A stretch of 64,000 nt of DNA from Clostridia bacterium (GTDB taxonomy: Bacteria; Bacillota; Clostridia; Oscillospirales; CAG-382): assembly GCA_017429165.1 (NCBI GenBank), contig JAFRPL010000014.1, forward strand, positions 66,113-130,112, given 5' to 3'. Position 1 is the first letter of the stretch. The number at the start of each line of letters is the position of its first letter. The position numbers and the translations under genes were made by a program. Below the pieces are notes generated by a model. It searched no databases, was not told the DNA's origin, and was given only the letters and a program-made list of their open reading frames with translations. Below are positions 26,321 to 34,826 of this stretch, one piece after another.

Positions 26321-27361
26321 ATGGAAAAGCTGAGAATAGGCGTGGTCGGCGCGGGCAATATTTCGTGCAACGCGCATCTTCCCGCATATCAGAACGTCCC
26401 CAACGCCGCAGTATGCGCCATAGCCGACCTCGATATAGAGCGCGCGCGCAAAGCCGCGGAAAAGTTCAACATCCCCAAGTATTACGGCAGCGTTGAAGAA
26501 ATGCTCGCCGCCGAAGACATAGACGCGGTGGACGTATGCACCTGGAACAGCGGTCATGCGCCCGTGAGCGTGGCCGCCGCTAACGCCGGCAAGCACGTCA
26601 TATGCGAAAAGCCGCTCACCGTAAGCGTTGAAGAAGGCCTGCGCATAAAGAACGCCGTGGAAAAATCGGGCGTGAAATTCATGCTCGCGGTCCCCGGCAG
26701 ATTCGGCAAAGCCAATATGTACGTGCACGATATGCTCGTACGCGGCGAACTGGGCGAAGTTTACTGCGCCAAGACCGCTTACGTGCGCCGCCGCGGGACA
26801 CCCAGCGGCTGGTTCACCGATATGAAGACCGCCGGCGGCGGTCCGGTCATCGACATAGGCGTGCACGGCATAGACGCCGCGTGGTACCTTATGGGCTGCC
26901 CCAAGCCCGTCAGCGTTTCGGCCTGCACATACAGCTATATAGGCGATTATCAGACCAAGGGCGTCGACCGCTGGCACGGCACCCGGTGCCCCGACAACAA
27001 GTTCGACACCGAGGATTCCGGCAACGGCATCATCCGCTTTGAAAACGGAGCTTCCCTGCTCTTTGAAGCGAGCTGGGCGATCAACGGCGCGCCGCATTCC
27101 GACACACAGATCTTCGGCTCCAAAGCGGGCGTATCGCTCTCGCCGCTCACCGTTTACGGCGAACGCAACGGCTTCCTTTCGGACGACGTCATCACCGTGG
27201 GACCCGAAGGCAGCAAGTTCGAACGCGAGCTGTATCATTTCTGCGACTGCGTGCTGAACGGCAAAGACGTGGTCTACCCCATAGATCAGGCGGTAATGAT
27301 GCAGAAGATGCTCAACGGCATCTACGATTCCGCAAAGAGCGGCGGCGAGGTATTGCTGTAA
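26321..27361 (+). CDS. Gfo/Idh/MocA-family oxidoreductase
   Basis: 346 residues. The Rossmann motif IGVVGAGNIS is at the N-terminus, the family EKP motif appears as CEKPLT, and the C-terminal domain has GGGPVIDIGVHGIDAAWYLMG. Such enzymes oxidise or reduce sugars, inositols and related polyols with NAD(P). The stop overlaps the ATG of the next gene by one base, linking it to a sugar isomerase/epimerase. Substrate not predictable. Confidence 0.9.
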   Translation: MEKLRIGVVGAGNISCNAHLPAYQNVPNAAVCAIADLDIERARKAAEKFNIPKYYGSVEEMLAAEDIDAVDVCTWNSGHAPVSVAAANAGKHVICEKPLTVSVEEGLRIKNAVEKSGVKFMLAVPGRFGKANMYVHDMLVRGELGEVYCAKTAYVRRRGTPSGWFTDMKTAGGGPVIDIGVHGIDAAWYLMGCPKPVSVSACTYSYIGDYQTKGVDRWHGTRCPDNKFDTEDSGNGIIRFENGASLLFEASWAINGAPHSDTQIFGSKAGVSLSPLTVYGERNGFLSDDVITVGPEGSKFERELYHFCDCVLNGKDVVYPIDQAVMMQKMLNGIYDSAKSGGEVLL

Positions 27362-28242
27362 TGAAGACCTGTATTTCGACATATTCGTTCTGGCGCACGA
27401 TGCGCGACGGCTGGACTATGTTCGACGTCATGGACAAAGTCAAAGAGCTGGGCGCCGACGGCGTGGAATTCGTGCTGGACGACACCGTGCCCGAAGGATC
27501 GACGCTTGAAGAACGCGCGATAAAGCTTGCGGAATACGCGCGCAGCTTAGGGCTGGAAACGCCTATTTATACCACGGGCGCAAACTTCTTCCAAAAGGAT
27601 CCCTCGGCCGAGATAAAGCGCGTGGAGCGCCACGTGGACGCCGCTTCCGCCGCGGGGATAAAACTCATGCGGCATGACATAACCGCGGGGTTTTACGCCG
27701 GTTACGAAGGTCTGCAGACCTTTGACGCGGTGCTGCCCACGGTTTCCGCCGCCATACGCGAAGTCGCGTCATACGCACAGAGCAAAGGCGTGACCACCTG
27801 TTCCGAAAACCACGGCAGACTGGTCCAGGACAGCGACAGGATGCTAGCCGTGTTCAACGCGGTGGCGCATCCGAACTACAAATATCTGTGCGACATAGGC
27901 AATTTCGGCGGAGTGGATGAAGACTGCGCAAAAGCGGTTTCCAAGCTGCTTCCCTTCATAGCGCACGTCCACGCCAAAGACTGTTTCTGGCGTTCGGGCA
28001 AAGAACGCGACCCGGGATTCGGCTGGAACAGGACGCGCGCCGGGAATTTCCGCCGCGCCACCATCTACGGCCAGGGCGACGTTCCCGTGTTCCAGATCCT
28101 TTACAACATACGCGCTTCGGGTTACGACGGGTTCGTATCGCTGGAGTTCGAAGGCATAGAAGAAAACGTCATGGGCGTTACGCAGAGCTTTGCGAACTTA
28201 AAGCGCGATATTGCAGAGATCAATTCGGTATTCGACAAATAA
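27361..28242 (+). CDS. Sugar phosphate isomerase/epimerase-type TIM-barrel protein
   Basis: 293 residues of the xylose isomerase-like (AP endonuclease 2) TIM-barrel family. Visible elements are VKELGADGVEFV, TTCSENHGR, LCDIGNFGG, HVHAKDCFW and FVSLEFEG, whose Glu, Asp and His residues build the usual divalent metal site. It starts at the overlapping TAATG of the upstream oxidoreductase gene, so the two probably act on the same sugar or cyclitol. A strong bidirectional terminator follows. Confidence 0.88.
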   Translation: MKTCISTYSFWRTMRDGWTMFDVMDKVKELGADGVEFVLDDTVPEGSTLEERAIKLAEYARSLGLETPIYTTGANFFQKDPSAEIKRVERHVDAASAAGIKLMRHDITAGFYAGYEGLQTFDAVLPTVSAAIREVASYAQSKGVTTCSENHGRLVQDSDRMLAVFNAVAHPNYKYLCDIGNFGGVDEDCAKAVSKLLPFIAHVHAKDCFWRSGKERDPGFGWNRTRAGNFRRATIYGQGDVPVFQILYNIRASGYDGFVSLEFEGIEENVMGVTQSFANLKRDIAEINSVFDK

Positions 28243-28254
28243 AACAAAAAAGAA

Positions 28255-28292
28255 AACGGCTTTCCGCATCTTTTGCGGAAAGCCGTTGTTTT
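28255..28292. terminator. Bidirectional terminator between convergent sugar genes
   Basis: AACGGCTTTCCGCA (28255-28268) pairs with TGCGGAAAGCCGTT (28274-28287), with a T-rich tract on the plus side and A-rich sequence on the left that serves the minus-strand gene. Confidence 0.92.
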
Positions 28293-28308
28293 TATGCTTT
28301 TTTCGGGA

Positions 28309-29445
28309 TCAGATCTCGGTGATGACTATCTCGACTTCGCGGCCGAGTTTCGCGCTCTTGTTGATGCCGTCGATTATCGCCTGGTTGTAGAGTATCTGCG
28401 ACGTGGGGACCGGGGCGGGAAGGCCCTGGCGGGCGGCGTCTACGAACGAACGGATCTTCATTTCGAAAAGTCCTTTGCGGGTATGAACGAGCGGTATGAC
28501 CGTCTGCGCCTGTTCGCCGCATATATCATGGTACAGGATCATCGGGCCGCCGACCGAGCCGTTCCAGCAATCGGTAGACGGGATGCGGAGCGCGCCTTCT
28601 TTACCGAAGATGAGCGTGTCGCCGGGGGTGTCGGGATGCATCGCCCACGCTATTCTGAAATCGAGTATTATGCCGCCTTCAAGACGGACGAACGCGGCGC
28701 CGAAATCGTCGACCGAGAAGCGCTTTGCGTCCGCGCCGTTGTATTTGGGGTTTTTGCCGAAGAAATCGGAAACGTAGCCCGAGACCGTGAGGGGCTTGGG
28801 ATATCCCACGGCGTTGAGCACCATATCGAGCGAATAGCAGCCGATATCGCCGAGCGCGCCGATGCCGCCGGTCTTGTCTTCGATAAACGTGGAGCCCGGT
28901 ATTCCCCTGCGGCGGCCGCCGCCGGTCTGGATGTAGTAAACTTCGCCCAGAGCGCCGGATTCTACGATCTTTTTGATCATCTTCATATTCTCGTCGAATC
29001 TGGGTTGGAAGCCGAGCGAGACGAACGCCTTGCTCTTCTTTTCGGCGCGGCAGATCTCGACCGCCTCATCGAGCGTGACGGTGAACGGCTTTTCAAGAAG
29101 TACGTGGATATTCCTTTCGAGCGCGTATATAGTGGGATCCTTATGCTGCCGGTTGTACGTGCAGACGGAAACGCCGTCGAGCTCTTCGTTATCTATAAGC
29201 TCTTGGTGCGATTCGTAGCAGCGGACGTTCGTAAGACCGTAATGATCGAGTTTTGCTCTCGCCTTGCCGGGGATGATATCCGCGGCGGCGACGATCTCGA
29301 CGTCGGGCTGACTCATATAGCTTTCGATATGGGATTCGGCTATCCAGCCGGTGCCGATGATGCCTACTTTGAACTTTTTGCCCTCGCCCGATACGGCTTT
29401 TTCTTTTTCGGGCTGTTTGAATTGACTGAGAACTGCGTCTGACAT
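28309..29445 (-). CDS. Gfo/Idh/MocA-family oxidoreductase, second copy
   Basis: 378 residues. After a 25-residue polar extension the Rossmann motif VGIIGTGWIAESH appears, then LEKPFTVTLDEA and TGGIGALGDIGCYSLDMVL. It is clearly a paralogue of the family but quite different from the copy at 26321. It faces that operon across a shared terminator and has its own promoter. Substrate is likely a sugar or inositol derivative. Confidence 0.9.
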   Translation of the reverse strand: MSDAVLSQFKQPEKEKAVSGEGKKFKVGIIGTGWIAESHIESYMSQPDVEIVAAADIIPGKARAKLDHYGLTNVRCYESHQELIDNEELDGVSVCTYNRQHKDPTIYALERNIHVLLEKPFTVTLDEAVEICRAEKKSKAFVSLGFQPRFDENMKMIKKIVESGALGEVYYIQTGGGRRRGIPGSTFIEDKTGGIGALGDIGCYSLDMVLNAVGYPKPLTVSGYVSDFFGKNPKYNGADAKRFSVDDFGAAFVRLEGGIILDFRIAWAMHPDTPGDTLIFGKEGALRIPSTDCWNGSVGGPMILYHDICGEQAQTVIPLVHTRKGLFEMKIRSFVDAARQGLPAPVPTSQILYNQAIIDGINKSAKLGREVEIVITEI

Positions 29446-29540
29446 TGTTTTTTTCCGCCTTTCGTATTTGAATGATTATGATTCGCGGCGCTTGGAAATA
29501 CGCCGTGAATGCGGGAGATGCGGTTTTTTCTCACATGTTG

Positions 29541-29570
29541 ATTATACCATTTCGAGGCGGCGTTTGTCAA
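29541..29570 (-). promoter_or_regulatory. Sigma-A promoter for the second oxidoreductase
   Basis: Minus strand TTGACA (29565-29570) and TATAAT (29541-29546), 18-base spacer, about 95 bases before the ATG. Confidence 0.85.
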
Positions 29571-29592
29571 TACCGCGGCGCATAAACACGCA

Positions 29593-29626
29593 GCCGCGGA
29601 CCCGTTTTTTTTCGCAGGTCCGCGGC
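29593..29626 (-). terminator. Terminator-like hairpin after the solute-binding protein gene
   Basis: GCCGCGGACC (29593-29602) pairs perfectly with GGTCCGCGGC (29617-29626) around a T-rich 14-base loop. The T-run on the minus strand after the stem is short, so it may be a weak terminator. Confidence 0.6.
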
Positions 29627-29673
29627 GTTTGACGGAATATTAGTTTACGTGTTTAACAGCGGAAGGAACTGCG

Positions 29674-31266
29674 TCAGTTACTTTCGTTGAAGACGCTGAT
29701 GATCTCGTCTATGCTTTCCTTGAAACGCGCCTCGTTCTGGTCGTAAAGCGCGGTGAGGCCTTCGGTGCGCTTTGCGCTCATAAGCTGGTTCAATATATCG
29801 TAGACAGTGTTGCCGCTGCCGCCGATCTTGCCGATCTGATAAATGGCGCCGGTCTCGCACCCCGCGGTGTTGAAGATGAGGTCGATCATCTTTTCGCTCT
29901 CTTCATCGGTGAGTTTCTGGCTCTTGAGCACTATCTCGTAATAGTTGAAAGCCAGCGAGTTGGGATAATCTTTCCAGCTCAAGTACCCCAGCGTGTCGAG
30001 CACGCTTCCTATATAATGCAGTTCGCTTTCGGGCTGGTTTGCGGCTATGGCTATGGCGTTGGCGCCGAAACTGTTGAGCAGACTGTAATACTGACCCTGA
30101 TCGGCGTCGTACATAGGCGCCGGCACTATGGCGAAGCTGTCTTCCATATCGCTGAGCTTGAAAATGTATTCCACTATGGCGGCGTAGAAGATATGTCTGC
30201 CGTGTTTGAAATTGTCGAACAGCGCAAGCATGGGCTCGTTGGGCCAGGGGGTCTTGTTCCAAAGATCGTTGCCGCTGATGTAATGCTCATTATCGACCAT
30301 AAAGCGCAGTACTTTGTTGACGACTTCCTCTGTCTTTTCGCTGTAGAAAGTCAGTTCGGGCAGCCCCTGCTTGTCGGTGCCGAGTATGCGTATCCCCGAA
30401 CCGTAAAGCATAAGCGCCATATCGTCGTACTGTCCCGCCCAGCCGATGCGGTCGAGATAATCCATGCCGTCTTCGTTGATATCTTCCGAAAGACTGCGCG
30501 AGATCTCTATGCATTTGTCGATGGTCCACTGATAATTGATCGCGAGCTGAACGGGATCCTCGGTCCCGAGACGTTCGCACAGCGAACGGTTATAGATTAT
30601 GCAGGTGACGGCGTTCTTTGTACGGAACGCGATATCGCCGTTGGTGAAATACAGTTTGCCGAACATTTCGACGCTGTCGTTGAAAGTCTGGTCCCACCAG
30701 GGGTTGGTAGGTTCAAGTCCGGGGACGTCGTACAGGTCGTAGAGCTCGCCTCCGAGCGAAAGCGTGCCGCAGTCGTAAAGCGCTATGTTGACCGCCTGGA
30801 ATTCGTCGGACCCGCCTTCAATAGCGCTGCGCACCTTGGCAAGCGAGGTGTTCCAGCGGCGCGAGATATCGCAGTGATATATCTCTTTGAGCTCCACGCC
30901 CAGCCGCGCGCGCAGCAGGTTCTGCCGTTCGAGCAGCGCGTTGTTGATGGCGTCGGGGAACGCTTCGTCGCCGGTCAGCCCGGTATTGTAAACGATATCC
31001 GAAGGCGGATCGACGTCGTTATCGGAACTGAAAATCGTAAAAGTTCTCCCCTCGTAATCGTCGCCGGTGTAAAGATCGTAGATCTCTTCGGGAGTAAGAC
31101 TTTCTTCACGGCTTTCGGGTCCGGCGGAAGATTCGGGCGCGTCGGATACCGCGCCGCTCTGATCGGCCGCGGAAGAGCCCGCATCGTCGGAAGCATTAGT
31201 GCAGGAAACCAGAAGCGCGAGCAATATGACGAGCGCCATACACGCCGCGATTATTTTTCTTGACAT
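29674..31266 (-). CDS. Extracellular solute-binding lipoprotein
   Basis: 530 residues. A lipoprotein signal peptide ends in LLVSC (Cys22). A Ser/Ala/Glu-rich linker is followed by a family 1-like substrate-binding fold, with an aromatic-rich NPWWDQTFNDS region and EMFGKLYFTNGDIAF, common in carbohydrate or oligosaccharide binders. No ABC permease or ATPase gene is nearby, so its transporter must be encoded elsewhere. The neighbouring sugar oxidoreductases suggest a sugar ligand. It has its own promoter. Confidence 0.82.
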   Translation of the reverse strand: MSRKIIAACMALVILLALLVSCTNASDDAGSSAADQSGAVSDAPESSAGPESREESLTPEEIYDLYTGDDYEGRTFTIFSSDNDVDPPSDIVYNTGLTGDEAFPDAINNALLERQNLLRARLGVELKEIYHCDISRRWNTSLAKVRSAIEGGSDEFQAVNIALYDCGTLSLGGELYDLYDVPGLEPTNPWWDQTFNDSVEMFGKLYFTNGDIAFRTKNAVTCIIYNRSLCERLGTEDPVQLAINYQWTIDKCIEISRSLSEDINEDGMDYLDRIGWAGQYDDMALMLYGSGIRILGTDKQGLPELTFYSEKTEEVVNKVLRFMVDNEHYISGNDLWNKTPWPNEPMLALFDNFKHGRHIFYAAIVEYIFKLSDMEDSFAIVPAPMYDADQGQYYSLLNSFGANAIAIAANQPESELHYIGSVLDTLGYLSWKDYPNSLAFNYYEIVLKSQKLTDEESEKMIDLIFNTAGCETGAIYQIGKIGGSGNTVYDILNQLMSAKRTEGLTALYDQNEARFKESIDEIISVFNESN

Positions 31267-31294
31267 GGTATACTGCCCCTTTCTTTTTGCATAT

Positions 31295-31323
31295 ATTATA
31301 CATTACGGCGGAGTTGTTGTCAA
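31295..31323 (-). promoter_or_regulatory. Sigma-A promoter for the solute-binding protein
   Basis: Minus strand TTGACA (31318-31323) and TATAAT (31295-31300): both consensus boxes with a 17-base spacer. Confidence 0.9.
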
Positions 31324-31344
31324 TATGCAAAAGCGCAAACAACA

Positions 31345-31382
31345 AAAGACCGCAGGCGCGTTTTGCGCGTTCCGCGGTCTTT
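31345..31382 (-). terminator. Terminator after the CofE-like gene
   Basis: AAAGACCGC (31345-31353) pairs with GCGGTCTTT (31374-31382), with an inner CGCG/CGCG stem. On the minus strand it is followed by TTTGTTG-like sequence. Confidence 0.75.
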
Positions 31383-31395
31383 GCGTTTTGAAAAG

Positions 31396-32586
31396 TCACA
31401 TTGTATAATTATCGAAATAACCCTGGATCCATACAATGGGCGTACCCTTGTCGCCCGAGCCGGAGGTGAGGTCGCACAGCGAACCGATAAGGTCGGTGAG
31501 ACGGCGCGGCGTGGTCCCCTGCGAAACCATCTTGCCGACGAGGTCGGCGTCCTTGTGGCTTATGCGGTCTTTGATCGCCTCTTTGAGCGCTTCGCCCGAA
31601 AGGCCGGCAAAGTCGTTATCGGCAAGGTATTTGAGCTTGAGCTCATTGGGCTTGCCTTCGAGCCCTTCGGTATATGCGGGCGAAACGACGGGATCCGCGA
31701 GCTCCCAGATCTTGCCGACGGGATCTTTGAACGCGCCGTCGCCGTAGATCATGACTTCTATGTTTTTGCCGGTGGCGGTTCTGAGCTTCGCGGCGATGTC
31801 CGCAACGACTTCTTCGCAATTGCGCGGGAACAGTTTTACGGTGTCTTCGGTGGCTTTGTTGCTGCCCAAAAGCCCGAATTTATCGTTATATCCGCTGCCG
31901 TCGACCGGCGCGGTCATTATCTCGTCGAGGCAATACACAGTCGCGGCGCCGGCTTCTTTGAGCAGACGCTTGGTGCGCGCGCGCGTGTGGATATCGCAGC
32001 AAAGGACGTTTTTGGTATATTCGAGTATGCTGCGGCAATCGTTGGCGAGTATGACTTCAACTTCGCAGCCGCAGGAGCTGATAAGATCGCGGTAAAACTC
32101 AACGTAATCGACCCCCGTGAACGGATGCCTGACTATGCCGAAATACTCGCGGTACTGTTTTTCGGTAAGGACGTCGCTCCAGGGGTTGACTCCCTTGGCG
32201 TCGAGCGAATCCATATCTATAAGGTGGTTGCCCACTTCATCCGAAGGATAGCTGAGCATAAGGTATATCTTTTTTGCGCCGCTCGCTATGCCCTTTAAGC
32301 ATACGGAAAATCGGTTGCGCGAAAGTATGGGGAAAATGACGGCGAATTCGCCCGACGGGAACTTGGCGCGGATATCCTTTGCTATCTGCGAAGTGTTCGC
32401 GTAGTTGCCCTGGGAACGCGCCACGACCGCTTCGGTAACGGCGACGACGTCTTTATCCCTGAACGGGATGTTTTCGGACTCGGCGGCTTTGAGAACGCTT
32501 TCCGCAACTATGGAGGCGATATCGTCCCCGGCGCGTATGATAGGCGCGCGGACGCCGCGAGAAACTGTGCCAATGAGTCTTTCCAT
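31396..32586 (-). CDS. Coenzyme F420-0:L-glutamate ligase-like (CofE family) protein
   Basis: 396 residues from the ATG at 32584-32586 (AAGGGG upstream); longer readings extend into an AT-rich promoter region. Family features are the early VAVTEAVVARSQGN segment, NRFSVCLKGIA, and IMIYGDGAF-like (VMIYGDGAFKDP) and DEIMTAPVD stretches. True CofE adds glutamate to F420-0 using GTP. No other F420 gene (cofC, cofD, fbiC) is in this window, and most gut clostridia lack F420, so it may be a gamma-glutamyl ligase with another substrate. Confidence 0.8.
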   Translation of the reverse strand: MERLIGTVSRGVRAPIIRAGDDIASIVAESVLKAAESENIPFRDKDVVAVTEAVVARSQGNYANTSQIAKDIRAKFPSGEFAVIFPILSRNRFSVCLKGIASGAKKIYLMLSYPSDEVGNHLIDMDSLDAKGVNPWSDVLTEKQYREYFGIVRHPFTGVDYVEFYRDLISSCGCEVEVILANDCRSILEYTKNVLCCDIHTRARTKRLLKEAGAATVYCLDEIMTAPVDGSGYNDKFGLLGSNKATEDTVKLFPRNCEEVVADIAAKLRTATGKNIEVMIYGDGAFKDPVGKIWELADPVVSPAYTEGLEGKPNELKLKYLADNDFAGLSGEALKEAIKDRISHKDADLVGKMVSQGTTPRRLTDLIGSLCDLTSGSGDKGTPIVWIQGYFDNYTM

Positions 32587-32623
32587 AAAAAATGCCCCTT
32601 TCGTGCAATAAAAATTACATTTA

Positions 32624-32652
32624 ATTATAACGCTGCTCAAAGTGCGTGTCAA
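32624..32652 (-). promoter_or_regulatory. Sigma-A promoter for the CofE-like gene
   Basis: Minus strand TTGACA (32647-32652) and TATAAT (32624-32629): both consensus boxes with a 17-base spacer. Confidence 0.9.
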
Positions 32653-32729
32653 TAGTTTTTTTGCAATTTGCTTTGTGCAAAGTTCCATTATTATTATACG
32701 CATTGCGTGATTTTTGTAGATTTTTCCGC

Positions 32730-32758
32730 TTGAAATGAGCGGCTTTCGGGAATATAAT
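32730..32758 (+). promoter_or_regulatory. Sigma-A promoter for the antiporter gene, with a leader hairpin
   Basis: TTGAAA (32730-32735) and TATAAT (32753-32758), 17-base spacer. The leader holds an eight-pair inverted repeat, AAGCGCCG (32782-32789) and CGGCGCTT (32811-32818), whose role is unknown. Confidence 0.8.
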
Positions 32759-32846
32759 AAAAATAATAACAGTCAAAATGCAAGCGCCGGAAAGTCTTAA
32801 TTCGACAAAGCGGCGCTTTAAATACGAATAAAGAGAGATTTTTGCC

Positions 32847-34133
32847 ATGGAAATATTGCTTTCGATAGCTGTCGCGCTGCTGGCGGGGCTTCTGGTATCG
32901 AGACTCACCAAGCTCATAGGCCTGCCCGACGTCACCGCGTATCTTATAGCCGGCGTGCTCGTAGGGCCGTTCTGCCTGGGACTTCTTGGCGTGAACGGGC
33001 TCGGATTCATATCGTTTGAAAACGTAAAACAGCTCGACGTGATATCCAACGTCGCGCTCGGGTTCATAGCTTTCGCCATGGGCAACGAATTCCGCTTGAA
33101 GCAGCTGCGCGCCATAGGACGGCAGGCGGTGGTCGTGGCGGTGTTCCAGGCGGTAGCCGCTACCCTGTTCGTGGATATCGCGCTCGTGGCGCTCCACTTC
33201 GCCATTCCCGAAACGCTCACGCTCGAAGCCGCGATAACGCTCGGCGCCATAGCCGCGGCGACAGCTCCGGCGGCGACTCTGATGGTCGTGCGGCAGTATA
33301 AGGCGCAGGGCCCGCTGACCGGCATGCTTTTGCCGGTAGTCGCGCTGGACGACGCGGTGGGGCTCGTCATATTCGCGGTGTCGTACGGCATAGCCGAATC
33401 CATGACTTCCGGCGTGGTGAGCGCCGCTTCGATGATACTCGAGCCGATCGCCGAAATTACGCTTTCGCTGCTTCTGGGCGCGGCGCTGGGGTTTGCGTTT
33501 TCGTATGCGGAGCGGCTGTTCCATTCGAATTCCAAGCGCCTTGCCATATCTATAACGTTCGTCATACTGACCGTGGGCATATCGCTCCTGAAATTCGATC
33601 TCGGCGGGTTCAGGATATCGTTTTCGCCGCTGCTTTCGTGTATGATGCTCGGCACGGTGTTCTGCAATATCTGCGATTTTTCGGAAGAGCTCATGGAACG
33701 CTGCGACAAATGGACTTCCCCGCTGTTTGTGCTGTTCTTCGTGATAAGCGGCGCTGAGCTGGAGCTTGACGTGATAGCGCAGCTCGCCGTCGTGGGCGTG
33801 GGCGTTGTGTATATACTCGCGCGGTCGCTCGGCAAATACCTGGGCGCGGATATTTCGTGCAACTTCATGAAATGCGGACCGACGGTGCGCAAATACCTGG
33901 GGATAACGCTTCTTCCGCAGGCGGGCGTGGCGCTGGGCATGACGATAACCGCGCAGAACCTGCCGGGCAGCGGTTCGCTGATACGCAACGTAGTGCTGTT
34001 TTCGGTGCTCGTTTACGAAATAGTCGGCCCCGCGCTGACCAAGATGGCTCTTCTTAAAGCGGGCGAGATATCGCCCAAGCCCGAATCGGTACGGAACAAG
34101 GTAAAGACCGAAATAAGGCCCAACGCAAAATAA
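32847..34133 (+). CDS. CPA2-type cation:proton antiporter
   Basis: 428 residues with about 12 membrane helices. The Na_H_Exchanger core shows LIGLPDVTAYLIAGVLVGP near the N-terminus, LGAIAAATAPAATLMV in the middle and the paired aspartates of VVALDDAVGLVIFA, expected to carry ions. No TrkA-N or TrkA-C regulatory domain follows, unlike Kef systems. It should exchange Na+ or K+ for H+ at the membrane. The ATG at 32847 follows AAAGAGAG. Since c-di-AMP controls such antiporters in related bacteria, regulation by CdaA is possible but not shown. Confidence 0.88.
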   Translation: MEILLSIAVALLAGLLVSRLTKLIGLPDVTAYLIAGVLVGPFCLGLLGVNGLGFISFENVKQLDVISNVALGFIAFAMGNEFRLKQLRAIGRQAVVVAVFQAVAATLFVDIALVALHFAIPETLTLEAAITLGAIAAATAPAATLMVVRQYKAQGPLTGMLLPVVALDDAVGLVIFAVSYGIAESMTSGVVSAASMILEPIAEITLSLLLGAALGFAFSYAERLFHSNSKRLAISITFVILTVGISLLKFDLGGFRISFSPLLSCMMLGTVFCNICDFSEELMERCDKWTSPLFVLFFVISGAELELDVIAQLAVVGVGVVYILARSLGKYLGADISCNFMKCGPTVRKYLGITLLPQAGVALGMTITAQNLPGSGSLIRNVVLFSVLVYEIVGPALTKMALLKAGEISPKPESVRNKVKTEIRPNAK

Positions 34134-34139
34134 AAAACG

Positions 34140-34175
34140 CGGTGCGTTCCGTTTGGAACGCACCGTTTGTTTTAT
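34140..34175. terminator. Bidirectional terminator after the antiporter
   Basis: GGTGCGTTCC (34141-34150) pairs with GGAACGCACC (34155-34164) over a four-base loop, followed by GTTTGTTTT; A-rich sequence on the left serves the convergent gene. Confidence 0.88.
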
Positions 34176-34188
34176 GAATGGCTTACGA

Positions 34189-34695
34189 TTATTTCTTGTC
34201 CTTTATAAGTTTGGGGATGAAGAACAGGACTGCGGTCAGTGCGAACACGCCGAGCATGATGTACCAGGCGGCGCCGAGGGTTATGCCTCTGACAACGATA
34301 GCGCCGATGAATACGAACAGCTGGCCGAGGCAGTAAATGCCGAGGAAGACGAGCATAACGATCTTTTTGACGGCGGAAGGAATGCCCATATCGATTATGC
34401 AGGAAACGGCGTAGAAAGCATAAACGCCGAGAGCAATCATAAGGAACACTTTGGCAACGCCGAACAGCGCATGGAGCTTGAACGCTTCGAAAGAAAGGAG
34501 CGTAGCGTTGGGGTCAATAGTGGGAAGGAATACGAACAGAGCAAGGACGCTCGCAAGAATGAAAACGATCCTTTCACGGTAAGTAAGATGCTTGAATTCT
34601 TCTTTGGGAGCGGCGGCAGCGCCGAGCTTTGCTCCGCAGTTTGCGCAGAATTCAGCGTTATCGGGCAACTGAGTGCCGCATTTCGGACAGAACAT
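34189..34695 (-). CDS. Zinc-ribbon membrane protein
   Basis: 168 residues. The N-terminus is a classic zinc ribbon, MFCPKCGTQL then FCANCGAKL, followed after a short linker by four hydrophobic segments between about residues 40 and 165. Such double-domain proteins are common in clostridia and have no defined role. The ribosome site is a near-perfect AGGAGGT. It has its own promoter, divergent from the cyclophilin gene. Confidence 0.85.
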   Translation of the reverse strand: MFCPKCGTQLPDNAEFCANCGAKLGAAAAPKEEFKHLTYRERIVFILASVLALFVFLPTIDPNATLLSFEAFKLHALFGVAKVFLMIALGVYAFYAVSCIIDMGIPSAVKKIVMLVFLGIYCLGQLFVFIGAIVVRGITLGAAWYIMLGVFALTAVLFFIPKLIKDKK

Positions 34696-34724
34696 AATAT
34701 AACCTCCTAATTTAAGTTACCTAT

Positions 34725-34753
34725 ATCTTAACACATTTTTTTTGAATTGTAAA
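34725..34753 (-). promoter_or_regulatory. Sigma-A promoter for the zinc-ribbon gene
   Basis: Minus strand TTTACA (34748-34753) and TAAGAT (34725-34730), 17-base spacer. Confidence 0.75.
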
Positions 34754-34774
34754 TAGGTTTTGAATAAAATTTTA

Positions 34775-34803
34775 TTGACACGCCGTTTTTTTGATGATAA
34801 AAT
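34775..34803 (+). promoter_or_regulatory. Sigma-A promoter for the cyclophilin lipoprotein
   Basis: TTGACA (34775-34780) and TAAAAT (34798-34803), 17-base spacer. The -35 lies 22 bases from the divergent zinc-ribbon promoter's -35. Confidence 0.88.
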
Positions 34804-34826
34804 GACTGCGAAAGGAAGAATTGATT

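Noticed and set aside
28273-29442. 389-codon plus-strand frame opposite the second oxidoreductase
   Set aside because: Starts within the terminator hairpin and mirrors a clear Gfo/Idh/MocA gene.
32621-34163. Two long minus-strand frames opposite the antiporter
   Set aside because: They cover the antiporter and run through its promoter and terminator; no domain and no start signals.
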